A DNA stretch of 64,000 nt from CAVSCD01 sp963726335 (GCA_963726335.1 CAVSCD010000015.1:238932-302931); one strand, 5' to 3'; shown: positions 35,578-45,888, counted from the first letter of the stretch. The notes: generated by a model from the sequence alone, not told the origin. Program-made: numbers and translations.

Positions 35578-36999
35578 TCATTTTAAATTGATGGCCAGGA
35601 GCTTGAGCTCGGTCATCTCCTCGATGGCGTAGCGGACGCCCTCGCGGCCGGTCCCCGATTCCTTCATGCCGCCGTAGGGCATGTGATCGACACGGAACGT
35701 GGGAACGTCGTTGACGATGATACCGCCGACGTCGAGCGCCTCATATGCCTCAAAAGCTTTGGGCAGGCTCCTGGTGAAGACCCCCGCCTGAAGGCCGTAG
35801 GCCGAATCATTGACGGATTCAAGGGCCTTAGAGAAATCCGAGTACGAGGAGACGACGACGACCGGCGCGAAGGCCTCGAGGCGGGAGATCCGCAAGTCGG
35901 GGGCGACGTTTTCGAGGACCGTCGGCTCGAACATGGCGCCCTCTCTTTTGCCCCCGTAAGATATCCGTGCCCCCCTGCCGACCGCCTCCTGGATCCATTC
36001 TTCCGTCTGGTTCGCCGCCTCCACCGTGATCATCGGGCCGATGTCCGTCGTCTCATCGAGGGGATCGCCTATTCTGAGTTTCATCGTGATCTCGACGAGA
36101 TCCTCCAGGAATTGGGCGTAGATCTTGTCGTGGAGGAAAAGCCGCTGGACAGAAATGCAAACCTGGCCGCTGAAAGCGAACGACCCCGCGACGATCCGGC
36201 GCAGGGCGAACTCGAGGTCCGCGTCCGGCTCGACGATGACGGCCGCGTTCCCCCCGAGCTCGAGAGTGACCTTTTTCTTGAAGGCTTTTCTCTTGAGCTC
36301 CCAGCCGACGGCCGGGCTCCCGGTGAAGGTCACTTTCTTGACGACGTCGTCCGTCAGCAGGCTTTCCGACTCCTGATATCCCGCGGGGATGACATTCAGC
36401 CCGCCCGGCGGGTAGCCGGCTTCCGTAACGATCTCCCCGAGAAGAAGTGACGTGATCGGCACCTGAGACGCCGGCCGGAGAACCACCGTGTTGCCGCAGG
36501 CGAGAGCGGGCGCGACCTTGTGCGCCACCAGGTTGAGCGGAAAGTTGAACGGCGTTATGGCCGTAACGACGCCGATCGGGAAGCGCCGCGTGATGCCCCA
36601 CCGCCCCGGAGTTTGGGCGCTCAGGTCGAGCGGAATGAATTCGCCCCCCAGCCTCTTGGCCTCTTCCGAGGCGATGTCGAAGGTCATGACGGCCCGGTCG
36701 ACTTCGGTGCGGGCGTCCCGGATGGTCTTTCCCGATTGAAGCGTTATGGAACGGGCGAATTCCTCTTTTCGATCCCGGATCCCGGCCGTAATCCTCTCCA
36801 AGACCGTCGAGCGCTCGTGGCTCGACATCCGGCGCGTTGTCTCGAAGGCCTTATGCGCCGCCGCCAGCGCCTCCTCGACCTGCCGCTTCTCCGCAAAATG
36901 GACCCGGCCGACGACCGCGTGGTCGTAAGGAGACTTGATTTCCCTGACGTTCTTGGCTGCCTGCCATCGGCCGTTGATCAGAAGCCTGTGCTCATTCAT
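35578..36999 (-). CDS. NAD(P)-dependent aldehyde dehydrogenase
   Basis: The 473-residue protein is full-length ALDH: VTAITPFNFPLNLVAHK and VTFTGSPAVGWELK for the cofactor, the general-base Glu in VTLELGGNAAVIV (about 250), and the nucleophile Cys in SGQVCISVQR (about 283). VSSYSDFSKALESVND and GGIIVNDVPTFRVDHMPYGG follow. It resembles succinate-semialdehyde/lactaldehyde/glyceraldehyde-3-phosphate dehydrogenases, but the substrate is not determined. It ends 25 bases downstream of the endonuclease IV-like gene's stop side, on the same strand as thiC. Confidence 0.92.
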   Translation of the reverse strand: MNEHRLLINGRWQAAKNVREIKSPYDHAVVGRVHFAEKRQVEEALAAAHKAFETTRRMSSHERSTVLERITAGIRDRKEEFARSITLQSGKTIRDARTEVDRAVMTFDIASEEAKRLGGEFIPLDLSAQTPGRWGITRRFPIGVVTAITPFNFPLNLVAHKVAPALACGNTVVLRPASQVPITSLLLGEIVTEAGYPPGGLNVIPAGYQESESLLTDDVVKKVTFTGSPAVGWELKRKAFKKKVTLELGGNAAVIVEPDADLEFALRRIVAGSFAFSGQVCISVQRLFLHDKIYAQFLEDLVEITMKLRIGDPLDETTDIGPMITVEAANQTEEWIQEAVGRGARISYGGKREGAMFEPTVLENVAPDLRISRLEAFAPVVVVSSYSDFSKALESVNDSAYGLQAGVFTRSLPKAFEAYEALDVGGIIVNDVPTFRVDHMPYGGMKESGTGREGVRYAIEEMTELKLLAINLK

Positions 37000-37023
37000 G
37001 ACGTCCTCCAGTCCGGGCCGGTT

Positions 37024-37887
37024 TTATCGATGACTGGGCGATTTCATGTAATAGGATGCGTAGAGCCTCTTGAGCATCAGGGCGTCTTTTTCGAGGTTCG
37101 GGCTCTCGCAGACGACGAGCCCCGCGCCCCCGACGTCGTTGAGCACCTGCACCAGGCTGTCGTAGTTGAAGTCCGACCGCCGGAGGTCGAGGTGCCGGAT
37201 CTCGCCTTTCTCTCCATAGAGGATCCCCGCGACATGAACGTGAAGGTTTTCCATGGCGGGCCGGCCCAGCTTTTTTTCGACCTTCCTCATGATCTTCTGG
37301 AAATAGCGGTAGGAGTTGGCGCCCCGGTCGCGGGCATGGATGTGGGAGAAATCGAGGCAGGGGAGGAGCCCGTCGAGCTCCTTGCAGAGCATGAGGGTCT
37401 CGTCCAACGAGCCGAATTGGCTCTGCCGGCCCATGGTCTCGGGCCGCAGGGTGACCGGGTTTTTCTCGGACCTCAGGATCGACAGCACGTTCTGGAACCC
37501 GGTCTTGATGTTCTCATAGGTTTTCTCGGGCGTTTCCTGGCCGTAGTAACCCGGGTGGACGACGACGGACCGGGCGCCGAGAAGATGGGCCAGCCGGGCG
37601 GACCCGATCAGGCGTTCCTGGCTGGCGAGCCTCGTCCCCATTTCGGGGGAGCTGAGGTTGATGTAATAGGGAGCATGGACGCTCAGCCGGATGCCCACTT
37701 CTTCCGCCCTCCTGCCGATCTCGCGGGCGGTGTCGTTCTTCATCCTCGTGCCCTTGACGAACTCGACCTCGAGACAATCGAGACCGAGCTTCTTGACGTG
37801 GTCGATGGCGGCGAGGGTCGAGGAGGCGGGGGTCGAGAGCGGCACGCCGGCGGTCCCGAACAGCAGCCGCTTAGAAGCAGAAATCAT
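37024..37887 (-). CDS. Endonuclease IV-like TIM-barrel protein
   Basis: The 287-residue protein matches the AP endonuclease 2/xylose isomerase-like barrel, with metal-ligand strands placed as in endonuclease IV: SVHAPYYINLSS, SVVVHPGYYGQ, LRPETMGRQS, PCLDFSHIHARD, LHVHVAG and VVCESPNLEKDA. This set fits the trinuclear zinc site of Nfo-type enzymes, which cut DNA at abasic sites. A sugar isomerase-like role cannot be excluded. It overlaps the end of thiC by 17 bases. Confidence 0.8.
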   Translation of the reverse strand: MISASKRLLFGTAGVPLSTPASSTLAAIDHVKKLGLDCLEVEFVKGTRMKNDTAREIGRRAEEVGIRLSVHAPYYINLSSPEMGTRLASQERLIGSARLAHLLGARSVVVHPGYYGQETPEKTYENIKTGFQNVLSILRSEKNPVTLRPETMGRQSQFGSLDETLMLCKELDGLLPCLDFSHIHARDRGANSYRYFQKIMRKVEKKLGRPAMENLHVHVAGILYGEKGEIRHLDLRRSDFNYDSLVQVLNDVGGAGLVVCESPNLEKDALMLKRLYASYYMKSPSHR

Positions 37888-39183
37888 CAGCCTTTCCTTT
37901 CGATTTCAGGAACTGGCTGACGATGCGCATGGCGCAGTATTCGCCGCACATGGAGCAGGCCGCGGATTTGGTCTGGCGCTTCTTTCGGATCTCGTCGAAC
38001 TTATAGGGATCGATGACGAGCTTCCGCTGGGCGGGCCAATCGAGCTTTTTCCGCGCCCGGGACAGGGCCAGGTCGCGGGCCGCCGCGCCCTTGACGCCCT
38101 TGACGATGTCGGCGGCGTGGGCCGCGATCTTGGAGGCGACGAGGCCCTCGCGGACGTCCTCGATCGAAGGCAGTCCGAGGTGCTCGGCGGGCGTCACATA
38201 ACAGAGGAAATCCGCGCCGGCCGCGGCGGCGATGGCCCCGCCGATGGCGGAGACGATGTGGTCGTAGCCCGGGGCGATGTCGGTGACGAGGGGGCCGAGG
38301 ACATAGAACGGCGCCCCGCGGCAGACACGCTTCTGGAGCTTGATGTTCATCTCGACCTGGTCGAGCGGAACATGCCCCGGCCCTTCGACCATGACCTGGA
38401 CGCCGGCGTCCCAGGCGCGCTCGACGAGCTCGCCGAGCGTCAGGAGCTCTTCGATCTGGGGGCGGTCGGTGGCGTCGATGATCGACCCCGGCCGGAGACC
38501 GTCGCCAAGGCTCAGGGTGACGTCGTAGCGGCGGGCGATATCGAGAAGCCGGTCATAATTGGCGTATAGCGGGTTTTCCTGGCCGTGGTGGAGCATCCAG
38601 GCGAGGTGGAAGGCGCCGCCGCGGGATACGATGTCGGCGACGCGGCCCTGCTTCTTGAGACGCTCGATGGCTTTTTGCGTCAGGCCGCAGTGGACGGTCA
38701 CGAAATCGACCCCTTCCTGGGCTTGGGACTCGATCGCCGCGAACAGGTCGTCGACGGTCATGTTGATGATCGAGCCGCGGCGGGCGATGGCGGAGATGGC
38801 CGCCTGATAGATGGGGACGGTGCCAAGGGGGAAGGGGGAGCGGGCGAGGATGCGGCGCCTGATCTTCCTGATGTCGCCGCCCGTGCTCAGGTCCATGATG
38901 GCATCGGCGCCGTGGCGGACGGCGATGTCCACTTTTTTGAGCTCGTCCGCGACCCGCGGAAAATCGGCGGACGTTCCGATGTTGACGTTGACCTTTGTGC
39001 TGAGCCCGAGGCCGATGCCGGCGGCCGGGCAGGGGAGTGGATGGGGTTGAAGGGGATGATGACTTTCCCCTGGCTGATCAAAGCCGCCAGAGTCCGGCCG
39101 TCGATATTTTCGGCCTTGGCCACGGCCTTCATCGCCTTGGTCAGGCGTCCCCGTCGCGCGCTTTCGAGCTGTGTCATGTCCAT
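37871..39183 (-). CDS. thiC: Phosphomethylpyrimidine synthase ThiC, one frame break near 39040
   Basis: ThiC converts aminoimidazole ribotide to the thiamine pyrimidine with a radical SAM cluster. The N-terminal part (39183 down: MTQLESARRGRLTKAM, VIIPFNPIH) loses its frame at about 39030-39045; the rest resumes as GIGLGLSTKVNVNIGTSADF and runs to the end. It keeps AIMDLSTGGDI, VEGPGHVPLDQVEMNI, DHIVSAIGGA and the cluster motif CSMCGEYCAM. Restored length is about 435 residues, normal for the shorter bacterial/archaeal form. I saw no TPP riboswitch in the 39184-39332 leader. Confidence 0.88.
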
Positions 39184-39332
39184 CGCATCTAATAGATTAC
39201 ATTCCCGGTTCGAATATTACAATACGAAGTCGTCCTTCGATAGGCCGGCGGGAACACCCAGCCCGGCGCGGCAAGTCCATTTGCGGGAATCGGGTCGACC
39301 GGTGGTTCTTGGGCGGCGACCAGAGGGGCCTT

Positions 39333-41237
39333 TTATTCCGGATCGTCCGGGCTGATCCGGCTCCAGGTCCCCTGGTTCCACAGCCAAAGGCCCAGGCCCC
39401 CGAGGTCGGCGATGATCTCGTCCCGGCTGTCTCCATCGAGGTCGCCCGTCAAGATAAGGTCGGGGTCCGATCCGTTCAGTTGAGACCAGGCTCCTGCGTT
39501 CCAGACCCATATCCCGGCCGGTCCGAAGTCGGCCGCTATCTCGTCCTGCCCGTCACTGTCTATGTTCGCCCGGATCAGAAAGTCAGGGTCCGATCCGCTA
39601 AGCCGGTTCCAGGTACCGCCGTTCAAGAGCCAGGTGCCGGCCGCCCCGAAGTCGCCGATGATCTCATCCAGGCCGTTATTGTCGGTGTCGGCTGTGATCA
39701 TGCCGTCGACGTCCGCGCCGTTCGTTTGCGTCCAGCCGCCTGCCGCGGACCAGAGCCAAAGACCGGCGGCTCCGAAATCCACGACCGGCTCGAATCCCGG
39801 GAGGCCGTCCGTATCATCCGCGGCGACCCCGTCGGCCTTCACACCGCTGAGCTGCGTCCAGGCTCCGGCGCCCCACAGCCAGAGCCCGGCCGGACCGAAT
39901 TCGCCGACGATCTCCTCTCCTGCCGAGCCGTCGACATCGATCCCGACCTGGGAATCCGCGTTCGCGCCGCTGATCTGCGTCCAGGCCCCCGAATCGTAGA
40001 GCCACAGGCCCGCCGCGCCAAAATCGCCGGCCACTTCATCCGCACCGTCGGCGTCCGCATCGACGCCCGCCGCGCCATCCGCGTTCAGCGCCGACAACAT
40101 GCCCCAGGTTGCTCCGTTCCGAAGCCACAATCCGGTGACTCCGAGGTCGGCCAGGATCTCGTCGGCCGGGTCGCCGTCGACGTCCGCGGCCGACAGGCCC
40201 TCCGGGTTGGCCGGCGTCAGCTGCATCCAGGCGCCGCCGTTGTACATCCAGGCTCCGAGAGTCCCGAAATCGACCGCGACTTCGTCTGTCCCGTCTCCGT
40301 CGAAATCGCCGACGGCGTGCTGTGACATCCCCATATCCCAAGAGGAAGGCTGGCTCACCAGTTCAGCGGTTTCCGCAAGGAGCGCCAAACCCAGCTGTCC
40401 TTCTTTTCTGGCAAAAGGGGTTGATAGTTTGTCGACGGTGTCATCGGGGGTGTGAATCGGACCGTGCGTTTCGGAATGCAAAAAGACAGCCAGATAGCCC
40501 CGTTCCCAGAATGATTTATGGTCGCTGGAACAGCCATTCAAGTTGTAGACAGGCGTCATGCCGAGCCCGAGGGAATCGTTGAGTTGAGTCAAGCGGTCGG
40601 CGAACCCCGCCGAAGCGGCGTTGAAATTGATGTCGACGACGTTTCTCCCGTAAGGGTCGTATCCTACGGTGTCATAATTGACGTAGAGCTGTATGTTGGC
40701 GAGATTCAGGGCGGCTTCAGCGGCATAATCCGTGCTGCCGACACGACCGATCTCTTCGCTGTTCCAAGCCGCGAACTTGAGGTCGTTCTTGAATTTGTAT
40801 CGGCTCATGATCCGGGCCAGCTCGAGCACGACGCTGACCCCGCAGCCGTCATCTATCGCGCCGGGAGCGTCCGTCGGCGTCGTCGACCAGCTGTCGTAAT
40901 GCGCACCGACGATATACACCTTATCAGACGCCGCGTCCGTTCCAGGCAGCGTCGCGACAACGTTTCGCAGGTTCCCGCCCTGATAGGCGACGCTCAAGCC
41001 GGGAATGGCGGCGAACCGGTCGAAGATATAGGCCGCCGCATCGATATTGCCCTGATATCCGACCTGTCGGGTGCCAAAACCCTGCAGAGCCGTGGCCGTG
41101 GCGAGGATCTCCGCTTCGCTGACTTGGGAGATCAGCTCATCTACGGCTATGGGAAGAATTTGGTACTGCGGAGCTCCATAGGCCGGGAACGAAAAAGCCG
41201 CTGCCATGACCAGGATAGAAAGAATCCGAATGTTCAT
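39333..41237 (-). CDS. M28-family aminopeptidase with eight 41-residue C-terminal repeats
   Basis: The 634-residue protein has a signal peptide (MNIRILSILVMAAAFSFPAYG) and an M28 zinc peptidase domain (about 25-300) with all ligand motifs: VGAHYDSWS, IDDGCGVS, AWNSEEIG, YVNYDTVGYD and HGPIHTPDDTVDKL. From about 305 to the end, eight tandem repeats of about 41 residues follow the pattern D-x-D-x-x-x-x-DE-x-x-x-DFG-x-x-G-LW-x-x-x-G-x-W-x-QLSG. They occur also in the neighbours at 34.2 and 41.5 kb. A secreted peptidase whose repeats bind a surface or form a propeller is plausible. Confidence 0.88.
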   Translation of the reverse strand: MNIRILSILVMAAAFSFPAYGAPQYQILPIAVDELISQVSEAEILATATALQGFGTRQVGYQGNIDAAAYIFDRFAAIPGLSVAYQGGNLRNVVATLPGTDAASDKVYIVGAHYDSWSTTPTDAPGAIDDGCGVSVVLELARIMSRYKFKNDLKFAAWNSEEIGRVGSTDYAAEAALNLANIQLYVNYDTVGYDPYGRNVVDINFNAASAGFADRLTQLNDSLGLGMTPVYNLNGCSSDHKSFWERGYLAVFLHSETHGPIHTPDDTVDKLSTPFARKEGQLGLALLAETAELVSQPSSWDMGMSQHAVGDFDGDGTDEVAVDFGTLGAWMYNGGAWMQLTPANPEGLSAADVDGDPADEILADLGVTGLWLRNGATWGMLSALNADGAAGVDADADGADEVAGDFGAAGLWLYDSGAWTQISGANADSQVGIDVDGSAGEEIVGEFGPAGLWLWGAGAWTQLSGVKADGVAADDTDGLPGFEPVVDFGAAGLWLWSAAGGWTQTNGADVDGMITADTDNNGLDEIIGDFGAAGTWLLNGGTWNRLSGSDPDFLIRANIDSDGQDEIAADFGPAGIWVWNAGAWSQLNGSDPDLILTGDLDGDSRDEIIADLGGLGLWLWNQGTWSRISPDDPE

Positions 41238-41264
41238 TCAGCCTCGCTCCCTTGATAGTCAAAG

Positions 41265-41294
41265 AATTTAGCATGACTGAACCCGATACGTCAA
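41265..41294 (-). promoter_or_regulatory. Candidate promoter of the M28 peptidase gene
   Basis: On the minus strand TTGACG (41294-41289) and TAAATT (41270-41265) are 18 bases apart. A GGGAG lies before the ATG at 41237. Confidence 0.4.
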
Positions 41295-41322
41295 CAGCTT
41301 GCCGGGTGTTTCGGCCCGGTCG

Positions 41323-41351
41323 TTGACAATCCGGGTCAGGTGGCATATATT
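41323..41351 (+). promoter_or_regulatory. Candidate promoter of the repeat-protein gene at 41510
   Basis: A perfect TTGACA (41323-41328) and TATATT (41346-41351) are 17 bases apart. The transcript would have a leader of about 150 nt before the start at 41510, in which I see no clear structure. Confidence 0.6.
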
Positions 41352-41509
41352 TTTAAAACAAGGTCATCCGTAAGCCAAGGTCATGACTGAAAGCGAAAAA
41401 TCATTCTTTCGAGGGATAGACAGTCGCCGTCCTGTGTTGTATTGAATGCCTTAGGAAATCTTAATGTCCGAAAGATCCTTATGAAGATGAGCAAGGAGGA
41501 ATGATCATC

Positions 41510-42778
41510 ATGAAGAAAAGGTCACTGGTTATTGCCCTGATCGCGTTTTTGGGCGGAGTGGGCTCCGCTTACGCCCAAATAATGCCGGGAGATTATTTGG
41601 GGCCGTTGGGGGGCGGGGACGTCGCGAATTATCCGACCAATTCATCGCTCGGGTATAAAGGCGTCGTCATGGCGAATTTCGACCCGGCCGACGCGGCCGA
41701 CGAACTCGTGGCGGATTTCGGCGCCATCGGCCTCTGGTACTTCAACGATGGTGCCTGGACGCAGCTTTCCGGCCTCAACGTCGAGGCCGTCATTTCAGCC
41801 TGCACCAAGGATCCGTCGGATGACGAACTGGTGGCCGATTTCGGCGCGACCGGGGTTTGGTATTGGGACGGGCTGGCCTGGCTCCAGCTCTCGGGCGTCA
41901 ACCCCGAGGGCATGATCGCCCTCGACGACGACGGCGGCGGAACGGACGAGCTCCAGGTCGATTTCGGCACAATCGGAGTCTGGCGCTTCCAATTTGACGA
42001 CGGGGCCTGGATTCAGTACTCGGGTTTGAACCCTGTCAACGGCTTCCGGGCGGACCTGGCGCCGGCGGGCAAAGAGGAAGGCGTCTGGAATTTTGCTACC
42101 GCCGGGATGTGGTCGATGAATGAAAATGCCTCAGGCGGCATTGAATACAGGCAGCTTTCCGGTACCTATACTGCAGAAGGCAATTTTGCCTCGGCCCATT
42201 TTATCGACAGCACTGGACCGGAAGACATCGTTGCTGATTTCGGTTCGCTCGGGCTCTGGCTCTGCAAAGGGTCCGATGGGAGCTGGGTTCAGATCAGCTC
42301 CATGAATGCCAAACGCATCATGGACGTCAAGTTCACCGAACCCGAGAATAAGCTGGTTGTCGAGGACAGCGCCGGCGGTCTGTATTGGGGGGTATGGAAC
42401 GGCACCGGGATGACCTGGAGCCCGATCATAAGTCCGGGAATTGTCGGCATCGTCACCGGATCAAACTGGTGCGAGGCTTTCGATCTGTACGCCTGGGATT
42501 CAGGCGACGAGGAGGTTCTGATCCCCCTGGCAACCGGCGGTGCTTATCTCTTTGACTACTCTTTGAATTATAACCTGAAGGAGTTCATCAACTCCTATTA
42601 TATTGTCAATTTTGCAGTCAAGGGAGACTACTACGGGAAGGGGCGCGACTCCACGCTCGCCACTGTCTTCGGTTCGAGCTCTTACGAACCCGGGCTGTGG
42701 CTGCATGAGAACGAATCCAACCCGGTCCATTGGGGATGGATCAAGATCTCGGCCTATATTCCCGACGGCATGTATTGA
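41510..42778 (+). CDS. Secreted protein of eight WxQLSG-type repeats
   Basis: The 422-residue protein has a signal peptide (MKKRSLVIALIAFLGGVGSA, ending near AYA) and then about eight repeats of 41-55 residues, such as ELVADFGAIGLWYFNDGAW and LVADFGATGVWYWDGLAWLQ, degenerating toward the C-terminus. It resembles FG-GAP/VCBS-like blades, but the aromatic pattern (GLW...GxW) is distinctive. The start at 41510 is chosen over 41501 because AAGGAGGA ends at 41500. It is the intact paralogue of the broken gene at 34178-35415. Function unknown. Confidence 0.75.
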   Translation: MKKRSLVIALIAFLGGVGSAYAQIMPGDYLGPLGGGDVANYPTNSSLGYKGVVMANFDPADAADELVADFGAIGLWYFNDGAWTQLSGLNVEAVISACTKDPSDDELVADFGATGVWYWDGLAWLQLSGVNPEGMIALDDDGGGTDELQVDFGTIGVWRFQFDDGAWIQYSGLNPVNGFRADLAPAGKEEGVWNFATAGMWSMNENASGGIEYRQLSGTYTAEGNFASAHFIDSTGPEDIVADFGSLGLWLCKGSDGSWVQISSMNAKRIMDVKFTEPENKLVVEDSAGGLYWGVWNGTGMTWSPIISPGIVGIVTGSNWCEAFDLYAWDSGDEEVLIPLATGGAYLFDYSLNYNLKEFINSYYIVNFAVKGDYYGKGRDSTLATVFGSSSYEPGLWLHENESNPVHWGWIKISAYIPDGMY

Positions 42779-42924
42779 TTCCGGGAGCGTCTTTGTCCCG
42801 CTGGCCGGCGGAGGGGCAGGCGGTACCTGCCCCCGCCGGTGAGCGGGCCGGCCGTGCTATCACCCTGCGATTCATCGCCCCGAGCGATTGAACTCGGGCC
42901 CGCCAGTCCTTATAATAGCCCCGC

Positions 42925-44529
42925 ATGAAAGTCGTCTTCGTCTCCGTCGAAAACAGCCTCTCGAACATCGGCTTTCGCCGGCTGGCCGCCTTGGTGCGGC
43001 TGACCCGCCCGGATCTCGAGGTCGGGTTCGTTGTGCCGTTCCGGGCGACGGCGCCATGGAGGCGGCTGACAGCGCAGACATACCGGCAGAAGATCGACGA
43101 CGAGGTCGAAGCCATCGCTTCGCACCTCGCCGGTTCGGACGTCGTCTGCTTCTCGTCGATGAGCATCCATGCGGAATACACGAAGAGCCTCATCCGGGCC
43201 GTTCGCAGAAAGAACCCCGCCGCCTTCGTCGTCTGGGGAGGGATCCACTGCATCGTCGACCCGGAGGACGCCGTCCGGGAAGCCGACGCGGTCTGCACCG
43301 GGGAGGGCGAAAAGGCTTTCCCCGAGCTCCTGCGCCTGCTGTCGGAAGGCAAGGACCATACGGAAGTGGGGAACTTCTATTTCCGGACGAACGGCGGGAC
43401 CATCCGGAATGCGATGCTCCCGCTCCTGACGAGCGCCGAGCTGGATTCCCTGCCTTACCCTCTTTATGCCGACGGCGAGCTCTTGTACCGGCACGGGCGT
43501 GGGTTCACACCGATGACGCTGACGGATAACGTCCGTCACGAGGGCCTGACGTACAATATCCTCTGGGCCATCGGCTGTCCCAACAGGTGCGTTTACTGCG
43601 GAAACAGCCGGTTCCTGAAGAATGACCCCGGCTATGCCCGCCTACGTTACCGGAGCGTGGATCGACTCTTGGGCGAAGTCCTTTCCGCCCGGGGGAAGGT
43701 CCCTCATCTGTCCGCGGTCACCTTCCAGGACGATTGCTTCATGTCCATCCCATTCCCCGTCCTGGAGGAATTCGCCGCCAAATGGCGGGAGCGTATCGGC
43801 CTGCCTTTCGCCGTGACCGGGCTGATATCGCGGAATGTCGACCCGCGGAAGATCCGCTTGCTCATAGCGGCCGGGATGTTCCGGGTCCGGATGGGGATCC
43901 AGTCCGGGAGCCCGCGGACACTGAAGTTCTACAGGCGGCCCGATTCGGTCGATTCGATCAGAGCGGCCGTTGACGTGATCCACGGTTTTCGCAAGTATAT
44001 GATGACCCCGTCGTACGATGTGATCGTGGACAATCCCACGGAAACGGCGGAGGATATTTCGGCCACTGTCGATCTTCTCCACAGCCTGCCCCGGCCTTTC
44101 ATCTTGAACGTGTTCCCGCTGATGCGGATCCCCAACACCGAGCTGGCCGAGATCGCGGCCAGGGAAAACCTGGCCCTGCCGCCGATCAATCAGGGAAAGC
44201 TCTCCTCTTCTCTGGCCAACGCCCTCGTCCTGAGCTCCGTCCTGGTGAGGCTGCCCAAACGGGTCCTGGCTAATTCTCGCGCGCGCTTGGCCAAGTCGGG
44301 CACCGGCTCGCGGATCTCGCCCGGCCTCTTCAAGCTGCTATTGACCCTGGTGGCGGTTCGCAGGAGTCTCGCCCACCTGCGATTCGGCAATTTCAGCGTT
44401 CTCCCCAGCAAGCTGGCTTTAAGGCTGTGGAGGACGGGCATCGTCCGCAGGGCGAACGGGAGAATGCTCAAAAAATGTTCTCCGCCGATCCCGCGTCGGA
44501 TACCCCGGCTCATCAAAAATCGTAAGTAA
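42925..44529 (+). CDS. B12-binding-type radical SAM protein
   Basis: The 534-residue protein has an N-terminal cobalamin-binding-like Rossmann domain (FSSMSIHAEYTKSLIRAV, VWGGIHCIVDPEDAV, AVCTGEGEKAFPELLRLL) and a radical SAM barrel with the cluster motif WAIGCPNRCVYCGNSRFLK (CxxxCxxC). MGIQSGSPRTLKFYRR and YDVIVDNPTET follow, typical of the family. The C-terminal 110 residues are basic and helical. Family members include methyltransferases and other enzymes on lipids, sugars and antibiotics; the substrate is unknown. It precedes the exopolysaccharide region and its end overlaps the convergent beta-barrel gene by 17 bases. Confidence 0.88.
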   Translation: MKVVFVSVENSLSNIGFRRLAALVRLTRPDLEVGFVVPFRATAPWRRLTAQTYRQKIDDEVEAIASHLAGSDVVCFSSMSIHAEYTKSLIRAVRRKNPAAFVVWGGIHCIVDPEDAVREADAVCTGEGEKAFPELLRLLSEGKDHTEVGNFYFRTNGGTIRNAMLPLLTSAELDSLPYPLYADGELLYRHGRGFTPMTLTDNVRHEGLTYNILWAIGCPNRCVYCGNSRFLKNDPGYARLRYRSVDRLLGEVLSARGKVPHLSAVTFQDDCFMSIPFPVLEEFAAKWRERIGLPFAVTGLISRNVDPRKIRLLIAAGMFRVRMGIQSGSPRTLKFYRRPDSVDSIRAAVDVIHGFRKYMMTPSYDVIVDNPTETAEDISATVDLLHSLPRPFILNVFPLMRIPNTELAEIAARENLALPPINQGKLSSSLANALVLSSVLVRLPKRVLANSRARLAKSGTGSRISPGLFKLLLTLVAVRRSLAHLRFGNFSVLPSKLALRLWRTGIVRRANGRMLKKCSPPIPRRIPRLIKNRK

Positions 44530-45801
44530 TGTAGACGCCGGCCGACCACCGGTCCTGATCAGAGTAATAGACATCGTTCGAATCCCGCAGATAATAATCG
44601 ATCCTGAACCCCAACCCGGTGTTGCCCCGGATTCTCAACACGACGCTTCCCGAGTGCGTTATGTACGTGTCTAGTCTCTCGATTTCCTGCCGTGACCCGT
44701 CGGGCAATATCATCAGGATGGTCCCCGAGTAGTCCCCCCTTCCTGCCGAGAAATCATAACCCAGCCGGATATTCCGTAGAAATAAAACGACAGCCCCGCC
44801 CCGAGGCGGCTGTCGATGAAGTAAAGGCTGTTCGGGTCATAAGAAAAGGCGACGTCCCTGACCAGCTGGATGCGGAGGCCGAAGCGGGCGAACCGGTAAT
44901 CCAGGCTGGTGTTTCCGATCAGCCCCGAAAATTTCTCCTGCTGGTCGTCTCTCGGCCTAAAGTATTTATAGCCGAGAGACAGGAGTCCCCTCGCCCTTCC
45001 CAAGAGCGGGAGCCTGAGGCCGGCACTGGCCTGGTAGGAAAAGGAATCGCGGTATCGGGTTTGAGGATAATCAAAGGCGTAGTCCGTGTAGCCGAAATTC
45101 ATAAAATAGGAGCTGTCGATACCCGCCGGACGATAGAATTCCAGCCGGACATCGTCCTCATTCCTGTCCAGGGTTGTCGAGGCGTACGCGTCCGCCCCGG
45201 GTAAAAGCTCGTCCTGGTAACGGTATCGTCTGGTCGAACCGATAAACCCGAAGGCCGACCCCCTGGGGGTCTCCAGAAACAGGCTGCCGCTGTTCGCTTC
45301 GATTTGCTCGAATATCCGCGTCTCGATCTCGCTCGAGACGCGAAACTTCGCCCTATTAAATTGTGGGATCCCGACAAGGCCAACCGGCGAAACAGCAAAA
45401 GCCGGGCCGCCAGGGAATAGCTGTTGTTGAACGAGCTCTCCGAATCGTGCTCAAAAAAATATTGATACTCGGGGATGTCCTTGAAAGTGAGGATGAACCG
45501 GTCCCGTAAGATCAGGTGAAGATCGACCGGGACGGCGATCGTGCCGATGGTATCCGGGACGGGCGGCTGTCCCGCGTAGGTCCCGTAGATGCTGCTCTCG
45601 TAGGCGAGATCGAACCGCAGGTCCGGGTCGATCCAGAGCGGGCCCAGGTTCCATTTCGATCGTTCCGTTATGGTGCGAAGGTAAGTGCGGAAGTCGTGTA
45701 GTCTTGCCCGGTCAGGCCGGTGGCGAAGACAAGGAGAAAAAAGCCGAAGACAGGCCCAACGCCAAAACACGCCGGGTTGCCCGTCTTCGAATGAATTCCA
45801 T
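44513..45801 (-). pseudogene. Outer-membrane beta-barrel (BBP2-like exopolysaccharide type), frame-broken
   Basis: Fragments in successive frames give one protein of about 425 residues: an N-terminal export signal from 45801 (MEFIRRRATRRVLALGL), then many alternating beta-strand segments (LHLILRDRFILTFKDIPEYQ, FSYQASAGLRLPLLGRARG, TSLDYRFARFGLRIQLVRD, GAGLSFYFYGISGWVMISR), ending in VYITYDF. A terminal Phe after alternating residues is the outer-membrane barrel signature. Breaks are seen near 45720, 45370, 45100 and 44725. The resemblance to BBP2/EPS-associated barrels and the neighbouring polysaccharide operon suggest a part in polymer export. Confidence 0.7.
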
Positions 45802-45888
45802 CTTAGGGGAACCGCAAAGTATATAGCGAAATAACGACAGTTTGTCAAAAAACGGCCGGCCGCCGCGCCCGGTTTAAACGCCCGGGGC

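Noticed and set aside
39184..39332. A TPP riboswitch upstream of thiC
   Set aside because: On the thiC strand I looked for the conserved CUGAGA and the ACCUGAUCUGGAUAAUGCCAGC-like parts and found neither; only a GGGUG-like fragment is present.
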